Part shown: in pieces, positions 11,917-23,000 of the stretch
How positions within the stretch are numbered: position 1 is the first letter of the stretch
Layout of the letters: the number at the start of each line of letters is the position of its first letter
From: Blastomyces gilchristii SLH14081
Taxonomy: Eukaryota > Ascomycota > Eurotiomycetes > Onygenales > Ajellomycetaceae
NCBI RefSeq assembly: GCF_000003855.2
Contig: NW_003101667.1
Span: 469,012 to 533,011, forward strand
DNA length: 64,000 bases
Direction: 5' to 3'
Notes under the pieces: generated by a model
Told to the model about the DNA's origin: nothing
The model's database searches: none
What the model saw: the letters and a program-made list of their open reading frames with translations, nothing else
Translations under genes and position numbers: made by a program

Positions 11917-13360
11917 ATGGACACAGATGCTGATATGTTTGTTTTTATTCATGTAGAATTGTCACATGTTGACAGATCTGTGTCTGCTGATAATAGTGAA
12001 CTCAATATTGAATCATTGATTGAGAACTTGAAGGACATGATAATGAAGGAATTGTTCATGCTATGTGTGGTCAGGTCTTCTGTGTTCCTCTCTTCCCTCT
12101 CTGTTCCTTCCTCTGCTGCTTCCTCTCAATCTTCTACACCTGTCCCTGTGTCTGGTTCTCCCGCTCCTGCTACCCCTGTTCCCGCGACCCTCACTCCTGC
12201 CACTCCTGGTTTTATCACCTCTGCTTTTGTTATCAGCTCTCCCTGATTCAAGGAGATGTTGTATAGGCTTAATGAATCATGTCTTTCAGTGTGTACACTT
12301 CTGTCCTTCTTGTCAACTCTCAGAACAATTTATTGTATGAAGACTGTGTACAATATAACTATCTGAAGCTCAGTCACAGACACTGATTATTACATTCATT
12401 TTAAATATTTATGATGAGACAATCATTCATTCATATCAGAGAATCACTTCTCTCTTCAACAGTATCAAGATTGTGAGTCTTTTTCTTTTCATCTTTTCAA
12501 TCTGACACTGATTTTCCTGTTCTTAGAGGAAATTGTTATGAGTTTTACTGTGTATGAAGTCATGATATTCACAGACATCAAGAAGCTTTTTATAATTGTA
12601 AAGTTCAATATCACAGAGACATCTGCTCTGATGAATTTCTTCAGAATAATTGATCTGTATCAGCCTATTCTCTGATGTCTGTTGTCCAACTTTGTGATGC
12701 AGATGAAAGATATTCATGTTTTTGAGAACAGGAACACAGATGTTGTACTCTTTTACACTCACAGGCATGAGACTCATACATCTTGTCTGAGGTGTCATTG
12801 TGAGAATGAGCTGTTCACATGCTGTGTTCTGCTTTCTGCATTTCTCTGTGTTTCTCTCTCTCTTTCTGAGAAGTCTTGTACATGTTGTAATTGCACATAC
12901 AATTCTAAGGCCAGTGAGTGTTCATTTGATAACTGTTCTCATCTCTGATTTTGTAATTTTTGTACACTAACAATGATTCTTAGTTGCTCTGATATCAGAG
13001 ACCATTCTGATTGAAGATGACAATACTGCTGAGACTACTCTCTTCTGCTCTCAAGCTTCTTCTGTTACTTTCTCTTCCTTCTCTGCAGAGAAGGTTGTGT
13101 GCACACTGAGTTATAAGTGTTTAGTCTCAGATGACTTCTGTCATTCATCTGATTCTGTGTCTTCTTCTTCTTCTGTTTCTTCTGTCTTCACTTCCTCTGT
13201 TCTGACTCCTGGTCCTGCAGGTTCTGTGCTCTTCTTCAATTTCTCTACATGTATGCATGTGCATTTCTATATTGGCATTTCAGCCAATCTTGTGATCAAT
13301 GACATTAATGTTGTACATAGAGCAGTAGAGGAATTGAAGATGTGTATAATGTTATTATGA
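11917..13360 (+). pseudogene. Spliced accessory gene inside Gypsy A1, antisense to gag-pol
   Basis: On the strand opposite to pol, exon 1 (11917-12913) and exon 2 (12984-13360) join across a 70-bp intron. The intron has GTGAGT at its 5' end, CTAAC as branch site and TTAG at its 3' end. Splicing brings the two open frames into one frame of 458 codons ending in a TGA at 13358-13360. Five in-frame TGA codons remain in exon 1, as expected from RIP of TGG or CGA. The product has a Pro/Thr/Ser/Ala-rich stretch (about residues 65-105) and a cysteine cluster (CLRCHCENELFTCC ... CTCCNC, about residues 285-325). This resembles the C-x2-C cysteine clusters seen in accessory proteins of fungal transposons. 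Intron signals persist in the second copy near 57565-57635. It converges tail to tail with pol, so its promoter should lie near the 3' LTR. Function is unknown. Antisense extra genes are known from some fungal Gypsy elements; homology to those is untested. Confidence 0.7.
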
Positions 13361-14402
13361 GAGTGGCTTGTGACTCTCAAATTCCTTGTGAATCTTGAGT
13401 TTTGAGATTTCCTTTGTTTTTGATGTTTTTCAGGTGGCATGGCATTGGAAATAGATTAAATGTGTGGTGTATGAAAATGAATGAAATGTGTATAATAACA
13501 TTTGTCTTTTGTGATCAACTCTTACAGTTGATGATCAATTCATTATCTCTTTTCTTACACTTTTTCTCTATCTGCTAGTCACTACTCTTACACAATCTCT
13601 ATATGATACAGTGTTTGATAACTAGGTTCAGCAGCTTCTAACTTTTTGTGATTCTGTCTCACATATTATACTGTCTCTCTTCACCTGCTCAGATTACTAC
13701 AGTGAACAGCTCATCAAAACTAACCTCACTCAATCTCTGAGTGTTCTCAGGAATCAAGATGACTTGGTCTCATGTGTTTGCAGATGTTTCAGATAGTTCA
13801 TCCTCTGTGATCTCCATAATTGAACTGGCATAAACAGTCAAATTCAACTCTGGATTTCTTTTTCTTCTGTGACCTGACTCATGTGCAAGTCTGCTGCTTT
13901 GAGACTGCTCTTTGCTGTGTTGTACCCACTGTCTGCAGCACATTATTGTACAATCAGCTACAGTCTCATCACTTATTGAAGTGTGACATTTATCTGATTT
14001 CTTCATTTCTTCTCATTCTTTCCTTGTAATCATGGAAAGATTGGAATAAGTGAGATCATCTGGTTTGTAAGTGTCTATGATTTCTCTTACTTCATGAGAC
14101 TTTTCAATTGTAAGTCTCTTCTTTTTCAATGCTGATGATAGTGCTGCAGATGATTATAATTCACTCAGATCTTACATCTTTGCTTTCATAAGTCATGAAT
14201 CATTGATTAAGTTGTGTAAGATCTGTCCCTCTGATTCTTTCAATGTGTATATTCTCAGAGAATGTGATTTGAGTATTTTATATAACTCAAACCATCTAGG
14301 TTGAAACTTCTCAGAACTCTCATTGTGTATGAGAACTCACATTCCCACCTTAAGACTTGATTTCTTAACAAGTGAGTCTTGTATTCTTTTCAATTGAATT
14401 GC

Positions 14403-15530
14403 TTAGTTCAGGAGTAACTCATTAGCTTTTGCATGTGTGTGGCTGATCTCTTTCAATCTTGATTCTGTATCTGTGACTGTTGTGTCTGCAACTGCTGTTC
14501 CTGCTGTGTCTGCAACTGCTCTCTTTCTCACCTTTTTCAAAACATTCTTCAGAATGCGTGGATGCAATTCATACAACAGATAGAATGATGAACACTTAGA
14601 GACTGCATGCTGTTGAATCCGCGTGGTCAATAGCACCTGCCTGAGATATTCATCTCATAGTCTTGTAGGCTTACTCACTAGATATTTTGTCAGCATGTTG
14701 CTCAAGATTTCATTCAAGTGTTCCATCTTTCTGTTCATCCGCGGGTGGTATAATGTTGTTCTATGATGTCTTGTCTGTAACTGGCCCATGAAATGCCTCA
14801 CTGCTCCTTCTATGAGATTTGCACTGTTATCAGTTAGAATCTCACACAGCATTTCATAGTTGACATAGATCTCATCATATAGGAACTTCATCATCACCTT
14901 CTCTGTCACCTCTGAAACTGCTCTTGCAACTGGCCAGTCAGTAGTGTAATCAATAGCAGTGATTATTCATTGATTTCCATTTGGTGTTTATGACAATATG
15001 TCTATAAGATTCACTCTTCATTGTTTGAATGATTGTATCATACACTCTATCTGATGTTATGCTTTCTCATGTTCTAACTCTTTCTTAGATTCTTTCATGA
15101 CCTGATAATTCAGGCACTCATGAGTATATGCCTGAATGTCCTCAGTCATGCTTGATCAGTATGCTCTTGATTTGAGTATGCTCATGAGTTCAGAGCTTTC
15201 TAAGTGACTGAATTCCTTGTGTATGTGAGTCATCAAGTCACATCTAAATGAAGATTCTAGATAGAGAGCTTCTGTATATCCTAGATTACAGTAAAGCACA
15301 ATATTGTTTTCATTTCTTAATTTCCTCAGTTTGAAGTTCAGAAGCATCTCTTCTACTACTCTTGTGAGATGCTTGTCATCTGACATCTTGTCATTCTTCA
15401 AGTGAGAGATCATGATGTTCACTCATTCTGATTCCTTACATTCTCTCAGTGTGTTTAACACAAATGTCTCTTGTGCCTGGTTCACAGAACTCTCACTCAT
15501 GAAATCAGATCTGTGACTGATTGTGTCCAG
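14403..15530 (-). pseudogene. A1 integrase domain
   Basis: Read right to left, an N-terminal zinc-binding region (HKEFSHLESSELMSILKSRAY) leads into the catalytic core. The three acidic positions are still visible in AIDYTTDW (near 14965), EILTDNSANL (near 14840) and RKMEHLNEIL (near 14710), matching the D,D,E triad of Ty3/Gypsy integrases. A tail after 14650 holds a Val/Ala/Thr-rich stretch. Stops at several places, for example at 15153-15155, inactivate it. Confidence 0.85.
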
Positions 15531-15539
15531 CATCACTGT

Positions 15540-15900
15540 GTTCAATCTCTTTTGATATTTGATATGAAGATTATACACTTGAAACTCTGAGATTCAACAT
15601 GCTAAGTGTTTGAAAGATTTTATCATTGATTGTAGATAGATGAGGCTTTTGTGATCTGTGATCACTGTTGTTATATACCTGTTGTCAATATATCTATCCC
15701 ACAACACCAGTGTGTGCTTGATTGCTAGTAATTCCTTTTCATGCACTGGGTAATTGAGCTCAGCACCTGATAGTTTTCTATCATCATACATCACTGAGTG
15801 CAGCTTGCTGTCCTTGCCCATCTGTAGAAGAGCATCTTTGATAGCTCATTCAGATGCATCTGTCTTGATGTAGAAAGGTTTATCACAATCTGATTGAATA
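15540..15900 (-). pseudogene. A1 RNase H domain
   Basis: KTDASE, then a TGA in place of Trp, then AIKDALLQ gives the first catalytic Asp. HEKELLAIKH gives the Glu and VITDHKSLIYL the next Asp, as in Gypsy RNase H. The TGA where this family has Trp is a direct record of a TGG>TGA change. Confidence 0.85.
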
Positions 15901-15989
15901 AGCACTGAGAATGTTGTTATACATTCTCTCAGTGTGAGAAAAGCCTCTTCACATGTGATATTTCAGATAATTGAACAAAACTTCTTCTT

Positions 15990-17114
15990 TTGCAGATTTA
16001 TATCTGTTTCTCTTAAGAGATCTGAGAGTGATGCAGATATTTGTGTGAAATTCTTGATAAACCTGCAGTAGTATAAGACCAACTCAAGAAACTGTTGTAC
16101 ATGGTGTATGTTCCTCAGCTGCAGTCAATTTGCTATGACATTCAATTTCTCTGAAATGAAGTGTATACAGCCATCACTCACTACATGTTTCATGAACTTC
16201 AACTCTTCTGTTTCAAACACACACTTGATTGATTTGACATAGAGCTTATGCTCTGTCAGAGTTATAAGCACTTCATCAAGATGCTTCAGATGTTCATTGT
16301 ATGAGTTTGAAAAGACTAGAATGTCATTGAGATATACAAGACATGAGGTTTCATTCTGTTTATAAAGAATCATATTCATCATTATTTGAAAGATGACAGG
16401 CGCATTTGTCAGACTGAATGACATTACTAGGAATTTGAACTTTTCTCATTGTGTATTAAACACAGTTCACAGGACTGACAGTTCATCTACACAGATCTGC
16501 CAGTATTCTGAGAGAAGATCAATCTTTGATAGATATTGAGTGTTTTCAACTGTATTCAACTGTTGTTGAATCTGTGGCAGTGAATATTCATTCTTGATTG
16601 TTAGCTTATTAAGTGCTTGATAATCAATACACATCTGTCACTCTTCACTCATCTTTTTCATGAATAGAACTGGAAAGCCCCACACACTTGATGAGGGTTG
16701 TATGAGACCACATTCTAGAAGGTCTGTGATCTGATGCTTCTGTTCTTTGAGATGTGTTTGTGACAGGGAATACACATTCTGATTGACTGGTTTTGCGTCC
16801 CTCATGTCAATCTCATGTACAAATCCTCATTCCAGTGGCAATTCCAGTAAAAGATCTGTTCAGAAGACCTTCTCATGCTTCTTCAGAAGCTTCTTCATAC
16901 ACTTATCCTTCTGTATATCTTTTATCTTAGTTTCCTCTGCTTTCAGGTCCTGTATGACATACAGGATGCTTTCAGATGAGATCTTATGAATCATTCTCTT
17001 TGCTTGTTGATGTGTAAGCAGATTTAACCCTTCTATACCAGGGATGTGAAATGTTCTTCTCATATCAGTTGATAGAATTGTATGAATCATTTTCTTTCTA
17101 TCAGTCAACTGCAT
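15990..17114 (-). pseudogene. A1 reverse transcriptase
   Basis: The thumb-side open frame (16424-16125) begins MSFSLTNAPVIFQIMMN, the Gypsy FGLTNAPATFQ block, and continues with CLVYLNDILVFS. The YLDD box reads YLND here, so one catalytic Asp has become Asn, as G>A mutation would produce. An upstream open frame (17114-16860) is the protease-RT linker (KKHEKVF is the usual start of the RT domain). Stops between them confirm inactivity. Confidence 0.85.
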
Positions 17115-19040
17115 ATGACATGTACATCATTGAATCTGTGGATTGAACCTTTGAAATCAATCAAGTTCAAGAATAAGGTTGTATTCCATGTTCTGCAGCT
17201 CTCACGCTCAAATATAGCAAGATTATTCTCTGAAGTGCAAGGGAACTCTTACTTTTGCAGATGATATCAAATATTAATTATCAGGTAATCTTATGCATCA
17301 GGGATTCTTCACTCAGTGAACCTCTTTCAATCTTCAGATTATATAATCATCAATATATTGCATTGAAGCTTCTGTGTCTGCTAACACTTTTGCAGCCATC
17401 TCTTGATTCTTACTCAAGTGTCTCTTATACATTAACATTTCAGGCCTCAAGGCATTGAGATGAGTGTTCACTTCATTCTCACTCACACCTCAGTCAGGAG
17501 TCTGCTTCTTCTTTGTATTCACAGGATTCAGAGAGTCATCTAACACAGACATCTCTTTCACTTTGAAGACTTTTCATAGAATATCAGTGAGTGTCTCTGA
17601 GCTCACTGATCCTGCTAGTTTTTTGACTGTGCATGCTGAGTGCAATCTTTTACATCATGATTTTGACATCTGCAGTTGAAACAAGCTCAATGCTTGCAAC
17701 ATCAAGATTTCCACTCAGAGAATCTCTTTTTCAGAGGATTCAGTGCTTTAGCAATAGCATTCAGATCTAGATTCATTGTGTTCAAGTGTGTGACTTGTAT
17801 CATAGAAGTCTGATTATCTGTTCTTCACTGAGATATACTCAATTGCAGTATTTTCTGTTGCAATTGACTCACTTATTCCCATACAATGAGAATGTTGTAT
17901 GCTTCTTTCACTGTGCCTGGTTGTGAGGTTAAGCATTTTCATTCCACTCTCAACTCAGGTGTAAGATTATGAATGAAGATCTGTAAACAGAAAGATGTTG
18001 AAAGCTCTTCATTCAATGTGAGATAGTGTAAACTGAAGTGTGTGAAGTATGATGTAAGATTGCTCACTTATCTACACTCAGTGAAGTATTCATAACACTT
18101 ATCTCATGTGTTCACTTTCTCAAAGTTGTGCAAGATTCATTTGAAAAACTCATTTCATATTTATAAGAATGAATATTGCTTCAGGTCTGTGAGATTCATC
18201 TTTTCATCAGTCATTCATAATGACTTCACTTTTCTGTGTAGAAACACAGCAGATCTTAAGACTTGTTGAAATTCTGTTAACTGTCTGTCTGTGAGTTCAT
18301 GTTCAATCTGATAATATGATTGCATCTGACTTAGCCAGCTGATTGCAGCATCATTTTTTCAGTCACTATTGAAGCTTGATAACTCCGGCAGATCTCTCAG
18401 CTTGATATATCTCATGCTCAGATTCTCATCCTGCACAGTGATCTCTGATGATGTATATGCTTCTGAAGAGGTTGTGAACAATCATGATAAAACCTTCAGG
18501 TTCAGTGTAGTCACCTGTCTGTGTAAACATTCAATCTCCTGCTGCAGGCCTAAGATCTGGTTTTCTCTATTCTTATTAATGATGATGATTGTGTCAGTGA
18601 AGCTCTTCATAGTGAATACTTAATCTGCAGTGAATGTCAATTATTGTTTAACTTCTGCCTCAGCCTGTCACTGCGTACACAAGATCTTGATCTTGTTTAG
18701 AATCCTTGTATGTGTACAGAGCTTCAATTTCAGTTCAGCAGTCTCAGCTGCTTTTCTTACTGCTTTGAGTAAACTCTCTGAGAGGTTCTGCATATCTTTC
18801 AGTTTAGGTAGCAGAGAAGAATGTTATTCATATCAGCTAGAGAAGATATTCATTTCAGTGATTGGTTTCTGATTGATTGTACAATGTCTATTATTATATC
18901 ACTATATTATTATATGATTTCTGTTATCATTGTACAACTTCAGTGATGGCCATTCTTTCTTTTATTCTTCTTTTGAGTAGGGAGTGAACTTCTTTGAATC
19001 TGGTTCACTGCTTTCATCTCTTTTCTCACACTTCATCTGT
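17115..19040 (-). pseudogene. A1 gag and protease region
   Basis: A retroviral-type zinc knuckle CFNCRCQNHDVKDC (C-x2-C-x4-H-x4-C) is intact at about 17685-17640, marking the gag C terminus. Protease sequence between there and 17115 is too decayed to show its active site. Gag upstream (to about 19040) is open only in short pieces. Parts of the same gag occur at 7610-9023 and 62900-63420. Confidence 0.75.
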
Positions 19041-19256
19041 TTGCATATGTGGCATTCACCTGAGTGTGGAGTTTTCCTCTAATAAGTGAAGCAGCAGTAT
19101 CAATCAGATGCTCTTCTGCTCACTGCTCTTCATATGCTATCTTTTGAGACATTCTAGAACCACACTGGCATGATAACTATGAATCACTTCATAGATGGAA
19201 TTATCACGCCCTGGAGGAGCCTGCGCTTCTCACCGGTTTTTAGACATGCTATCAGA

Positions 19257-19439
19257 TGTGATTCAAAGGTTGCTTAAGCCAGTGTATGATTACAGGTGTA
19301 CACCGGCTTCTTATATATTGAATCTCGTATGCTAATTTAATTAGCAGCTGCTATGGCCCCTTTACACTTGTACGCGTACGCTAGTAGTTCGGAAGCGGCC
19401 GCGGTATTATCCGACGGTCGTACGTTCTTCCGAACCACA
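19257..19439 (-). repeat. 5' LTR of A1
   Basis: It is 183 bp; in element sense it runs TGTGGTTCGGAAG ... CTTTGAATCACA. CG-rich words such as GCGGCCGCGG survive, so the LTR escaped most of the mutation that hit the coding part. The internal sequence begins with TCTGATAGCATG, the likely primer-binding region. Confidence 0.9.
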
Positions 19440-19443
19440 CTGT

Positions 19444-19921
19444 GATTCATGACATGCACTGCTAAATTCTCTGTAACATAATCTCATGTGATGTTATATG
19501 CACTTCTTTGAATTCAGATGAGATTGAACAGCTGACTCTGCAGTGTGTATAACTCTGATTAATCTGATAATGATGATAGAGGTGATACGGAGTGAAAGAG
19601 AGTGATTGAGAGAGAGGCTGATAGAGACAGTAGAGAGAGTAGAGAGTGAAAGAAATGAAAGAGATGATAGAAAGAGAGAGTGATAGAGGCGGTAGAGATG
19701 ATGATGATGATAGAGAAAATAGAGAGTAGAGAGTGATAGAGGTGATACGGGGCGGAAGAGAGTGATAGAGGTTGTAGAGGTAGTGGTGGTAGAGAGAGTA
19801 GGTAGAGAGTGATAGAGATGAGGTAAAGAGTGAAAGTGATAGAGAGGGCTAGAGAGGCTGCGCAAGCAGCAAAACAAGCGTAAGCGAGCGTTTGATGCTT
19901 GTCTATAATTGAAGAATAATA
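19444..19921. repeat. Left arm of an inverted-repeat element plus retroposon tail
   Basis: Bases 19470-19555 are matched in inverted orientation by 26290-26200 (shared words include TCTTTGAATTCA, GATTGAACAGC and CTCTGCAG). The two arms were one short inverted-repeat element before the copia at 19922-26182 split it. Bases 19560-19870 are a degenerate GATAGAG/GTGAAAG low-complexity repeat. CTATAATTGAAGAATAAT at 19903-19920 is the same 3' tail as the retroposon at 55415-57449. Confidence 0.55.
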
Positions 19922-20099
19922 TGTCAGGTCACGTGATCTGGCTTACTAATCCTTCCATCATATAACTTTTCACAAGCTAGCAACCTTTCAATCACACAAG
20001 CTTTACACCTTTCACAGGTTATGAGACCTGTTTTGCACAAAATCACTGCCAATTTGAGATTTCTTGTTGATATAATCATTATTTTAACTACTGCTTCAT

Positions 20100-23000
20100 T
20101 TGATACATCTATCAGGTGTTAAAATCATCTTATTCTATCAGTATTGATGTGTTTGAGATCTTGATGATCAATAATACTACTACTCACTTAAAAAAAAGAG
20201 GCTTGCAGAAAATGCATCACATTGTAAAAAAGCAAGAAAAAGAGAACAATATTGACAAGAATTCAATAAACAAATATCAGAATAACAGATTCAACACAAT
20301 CTCATTCATATACATATTTACAATCTCACATTCTTTTCACTGAGTCAGTTGCAGTTGATAATGATAATTCTTTATACTCATACTCTGTCAGTGAATATTC
20401 TTCTGAAGCTTTTGAAAGCTTCATTGATAAACACTCTGAAACACTCTCTTGATTTGAAGCTGATTTAAATACAGCTTCTGACACAGTCAGGCTGATTCTT
20501 TGATCTACTTAACAGCTTAATGAAGCTGATTCTCTTGATAAGAATAATAAACATTCAGATATCTACTGTTTAGATAAGATAATATCAGATCAACAGATAA
20601 AACATCTTAAGATGATATTTGAGATGAAGAAGAAGAGATGTAGAGTTCTAGAACTCAAACTACAACTGAAAAAACTCTGTTAACAGAGATTCTCTATGAA
20701 TTGATCACAGAATGTTAACAATCATTCTGTTATTATCTTAACAGTCTGTACAGCTACATGAAATTCTAATCTTGATAAAAGAGTGAAATTCAATCTTTAT
20801 AAATTAGATAGTCATGTTGACAAGGCAATCTCTCAATTCAAGAAAGATGTTAAGAATACTGTGAGATTAAACAGTCTAACTGATACATTTAATTACATCA
20901 CATGAAATATCTTCATGAAATTGAAACTGATTGATGCACAGTGTTAATATATGATAGAGAAATGACAGACTTAGAACTCTCTATAAAGAGATGATGAATG
21001 AGTATTATTCTGAAATGTCAGAAACTGATGACTCTATACATTCATCTCAAACTTCTTAAGTGCAGGTGTCAGATCATGTTTCTTCAAATATGATGAAAAT
21101 TAAATTACTTATATTCTCTGAAATGCAATTGAATAGAAATACTCTATCTTAAAAACATGATTATACTGTAAGACAGTTCTGAAATTCATGTTACTTGATG
21201 ACACACAGATCATCAATCTACATACATTTTTTAATAAGTTTCAGTCTGTTATTATGAAATTGAAGCTGATGAATGCTTTTCTCTCAGATGTATAAATATT
21301 TGATATCTTCTACTCAGTTCTACTCAACAATTGAAGAGATTATGTTCAAAAGAAGATAGAGAAGATACAGGATTTCAAATTCACAGCTGTGATATTGAAT
21401 ATTGATCTTCTCATGAAGAAGATCTGTTCACAGCTTGATTCTTCAAAAGATAAAAAGAATCTATAGAATACAGATTCTGCAGTTAATACAGCTATAACAG
21501 CTATAACAGTTATAATAATCACTACATCTATCAATTCTAACAACAATAATACATTGAATTCAGCCTGTGAAGACTGTACTGAATGTGATTGTAATAGTTC
21601 ACAAGAGAGCTTCTGAAATTATCAGAGATTGAGCAATTCATCTACATATTCTGAATGTGAGAGATCTCACTATAACATCTGTTGATTGATTAATTCAGAC
21701 AGTACTCTGAATAATTGAAGAATCTACAATACTGCAAGAATAAAGAAATTCAAAGAAAAGAAGAAAAAGAATAATAGTGAGAGTAGAACTCAACTATTCA
21801 TTACAGATGATTCAGAGACCTTTCAGATGACAAATCTCACAGAGATTATCAATGTATCAGCCTGTTTCATGAAATCTCACAAGAATTCCCTCACTATATG
21901 AAATAGTAGCACTGAATGTCATATAGTGAGTGATAGATCATGATTTTCAAAGCTTATAGTAAATTAGTAATCAATAGTTCAATAGTTCAAGTGATCAACA
22001 AGGTTATTTTGAAGGTTCAGAGTGTCAGCACTATGTTCATCTTAGTGAATAAAAGATTGATAGAATTCAATTATATATACTATGTGTTAGAACTATCTGC
22101 AAATCTAATCTTCACTGAACTGATGAAGCATCAGAGCTATATTCACTGTGATATATAAGTTAATACTGAGAACTATTTTAAGTTTCTATTATCTATTAAC
22201 AGTGATATCTTCTATATTAATCTGTCTTATAATAACATTTACATTCTTTCTGACAGCTCACTGACATTTCATAATATAATGAATGATCTGATATATGAAG
22301 CAGTGACATATATAGCTGTTTCAAAATCAAAGACAATCTCAACAGATTATGATCTGAATGCAGAGTTCTTGAGACCTTTCAGCTGTGAGAAGATTAAACA
22401 GTTAATCAACTCTAAGAATTCAGATACTAATTTCTTTATTATCTCATCTTTATCTTGATTATCTGCAGTTCTTCTGAAGCAGCTTCTGATAGATGAGTGA
22501 CATTATCAACTTGATCATATCAGTGAAAATAGTATATTAAAAATGATCAGAGACCTGTAATTTAGTATTACTATTATCAGTCTGAAGAAACTATCATTCT
22601 ATATCACATGTATTAAGGCTAAACAGAAATGTGCATTCTACAAGGATTTCACACCATGTTGTGTCACCTGCAAGGCCTTGAAGATTTGAGTGAATATTTT
22701 CAGTGATGATGAGACTCTTGAAACTGAAAATATATCATCTTACACTGGTAAGAAGCTTGCAATGATGATAACAGATGATGTCACTCAGATGAGATAAATA
22801 TTTCTATTGAAATGTAAGAATGAGATGTTGAGATATCTACAGATCTTCAATCAATTTATCAAGAATCTGCTGAGATGTGACATCATGATCATTCACTCAG
22901 ACTGTGAAGAATTGAATTTGAATGCAGTCACAGTATGTATACTCAGTGAAGAAATAAAATGAGAGCTAACTCTCTCTTATACTTCACAGTAAGATGAAGT

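Larger units (their letters stand above)
11211..19439 (-). mobile_element. Complete Ty3/Gypsy retrotransposon A1
   Basis: The element is 8.2 kb and bounded by two 183-bp LTRs (TG..CA ends in both orientations). The 4-bp duplication CTGT lies at 11207-11210 and 19440-19443. Coding order from right to left is gag, protease, RT, RNase H, integrase, as in Ty3/Gypsy. A purine-rich tract next to the left LTR (11394-11402 on the minus strand, GGTGAGGGAGGA) fits the plus-strand primer. About 3 kb between the end of pol (near 14400) and the left LTR is unusually long and holds a spliced gene on the opposite strand (11917-13360). RIP-type stops inactivate gag-pol, but this copy is less mutated than the one at 48437-63422. 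Confidence 0.9.

Noticed and set aside
11482..11924. Open frames on both strands left of the accessory gene
   Set aside because: The minus-strand reading (EQRAIARNVYDVIDGQIERVEQE) looks protein-like and could be a further gag-pol or accessory tail, but repeated stops on both strands do not allow a decision.
12914..12983. Frameshift in the A1 accessory gene
   Set aside because: RIP does not create indels, and an intron with consensus donor, branch site and acceptor restores the frame exactly.
19494..19877. 127-codon minus-strand open frame rich in Ser, Leu, Thr and Tyr
   Set aside because: It is the translation of a degenerate GATAGAG/GTGAAAG simple repeat; the composition explains the openness.
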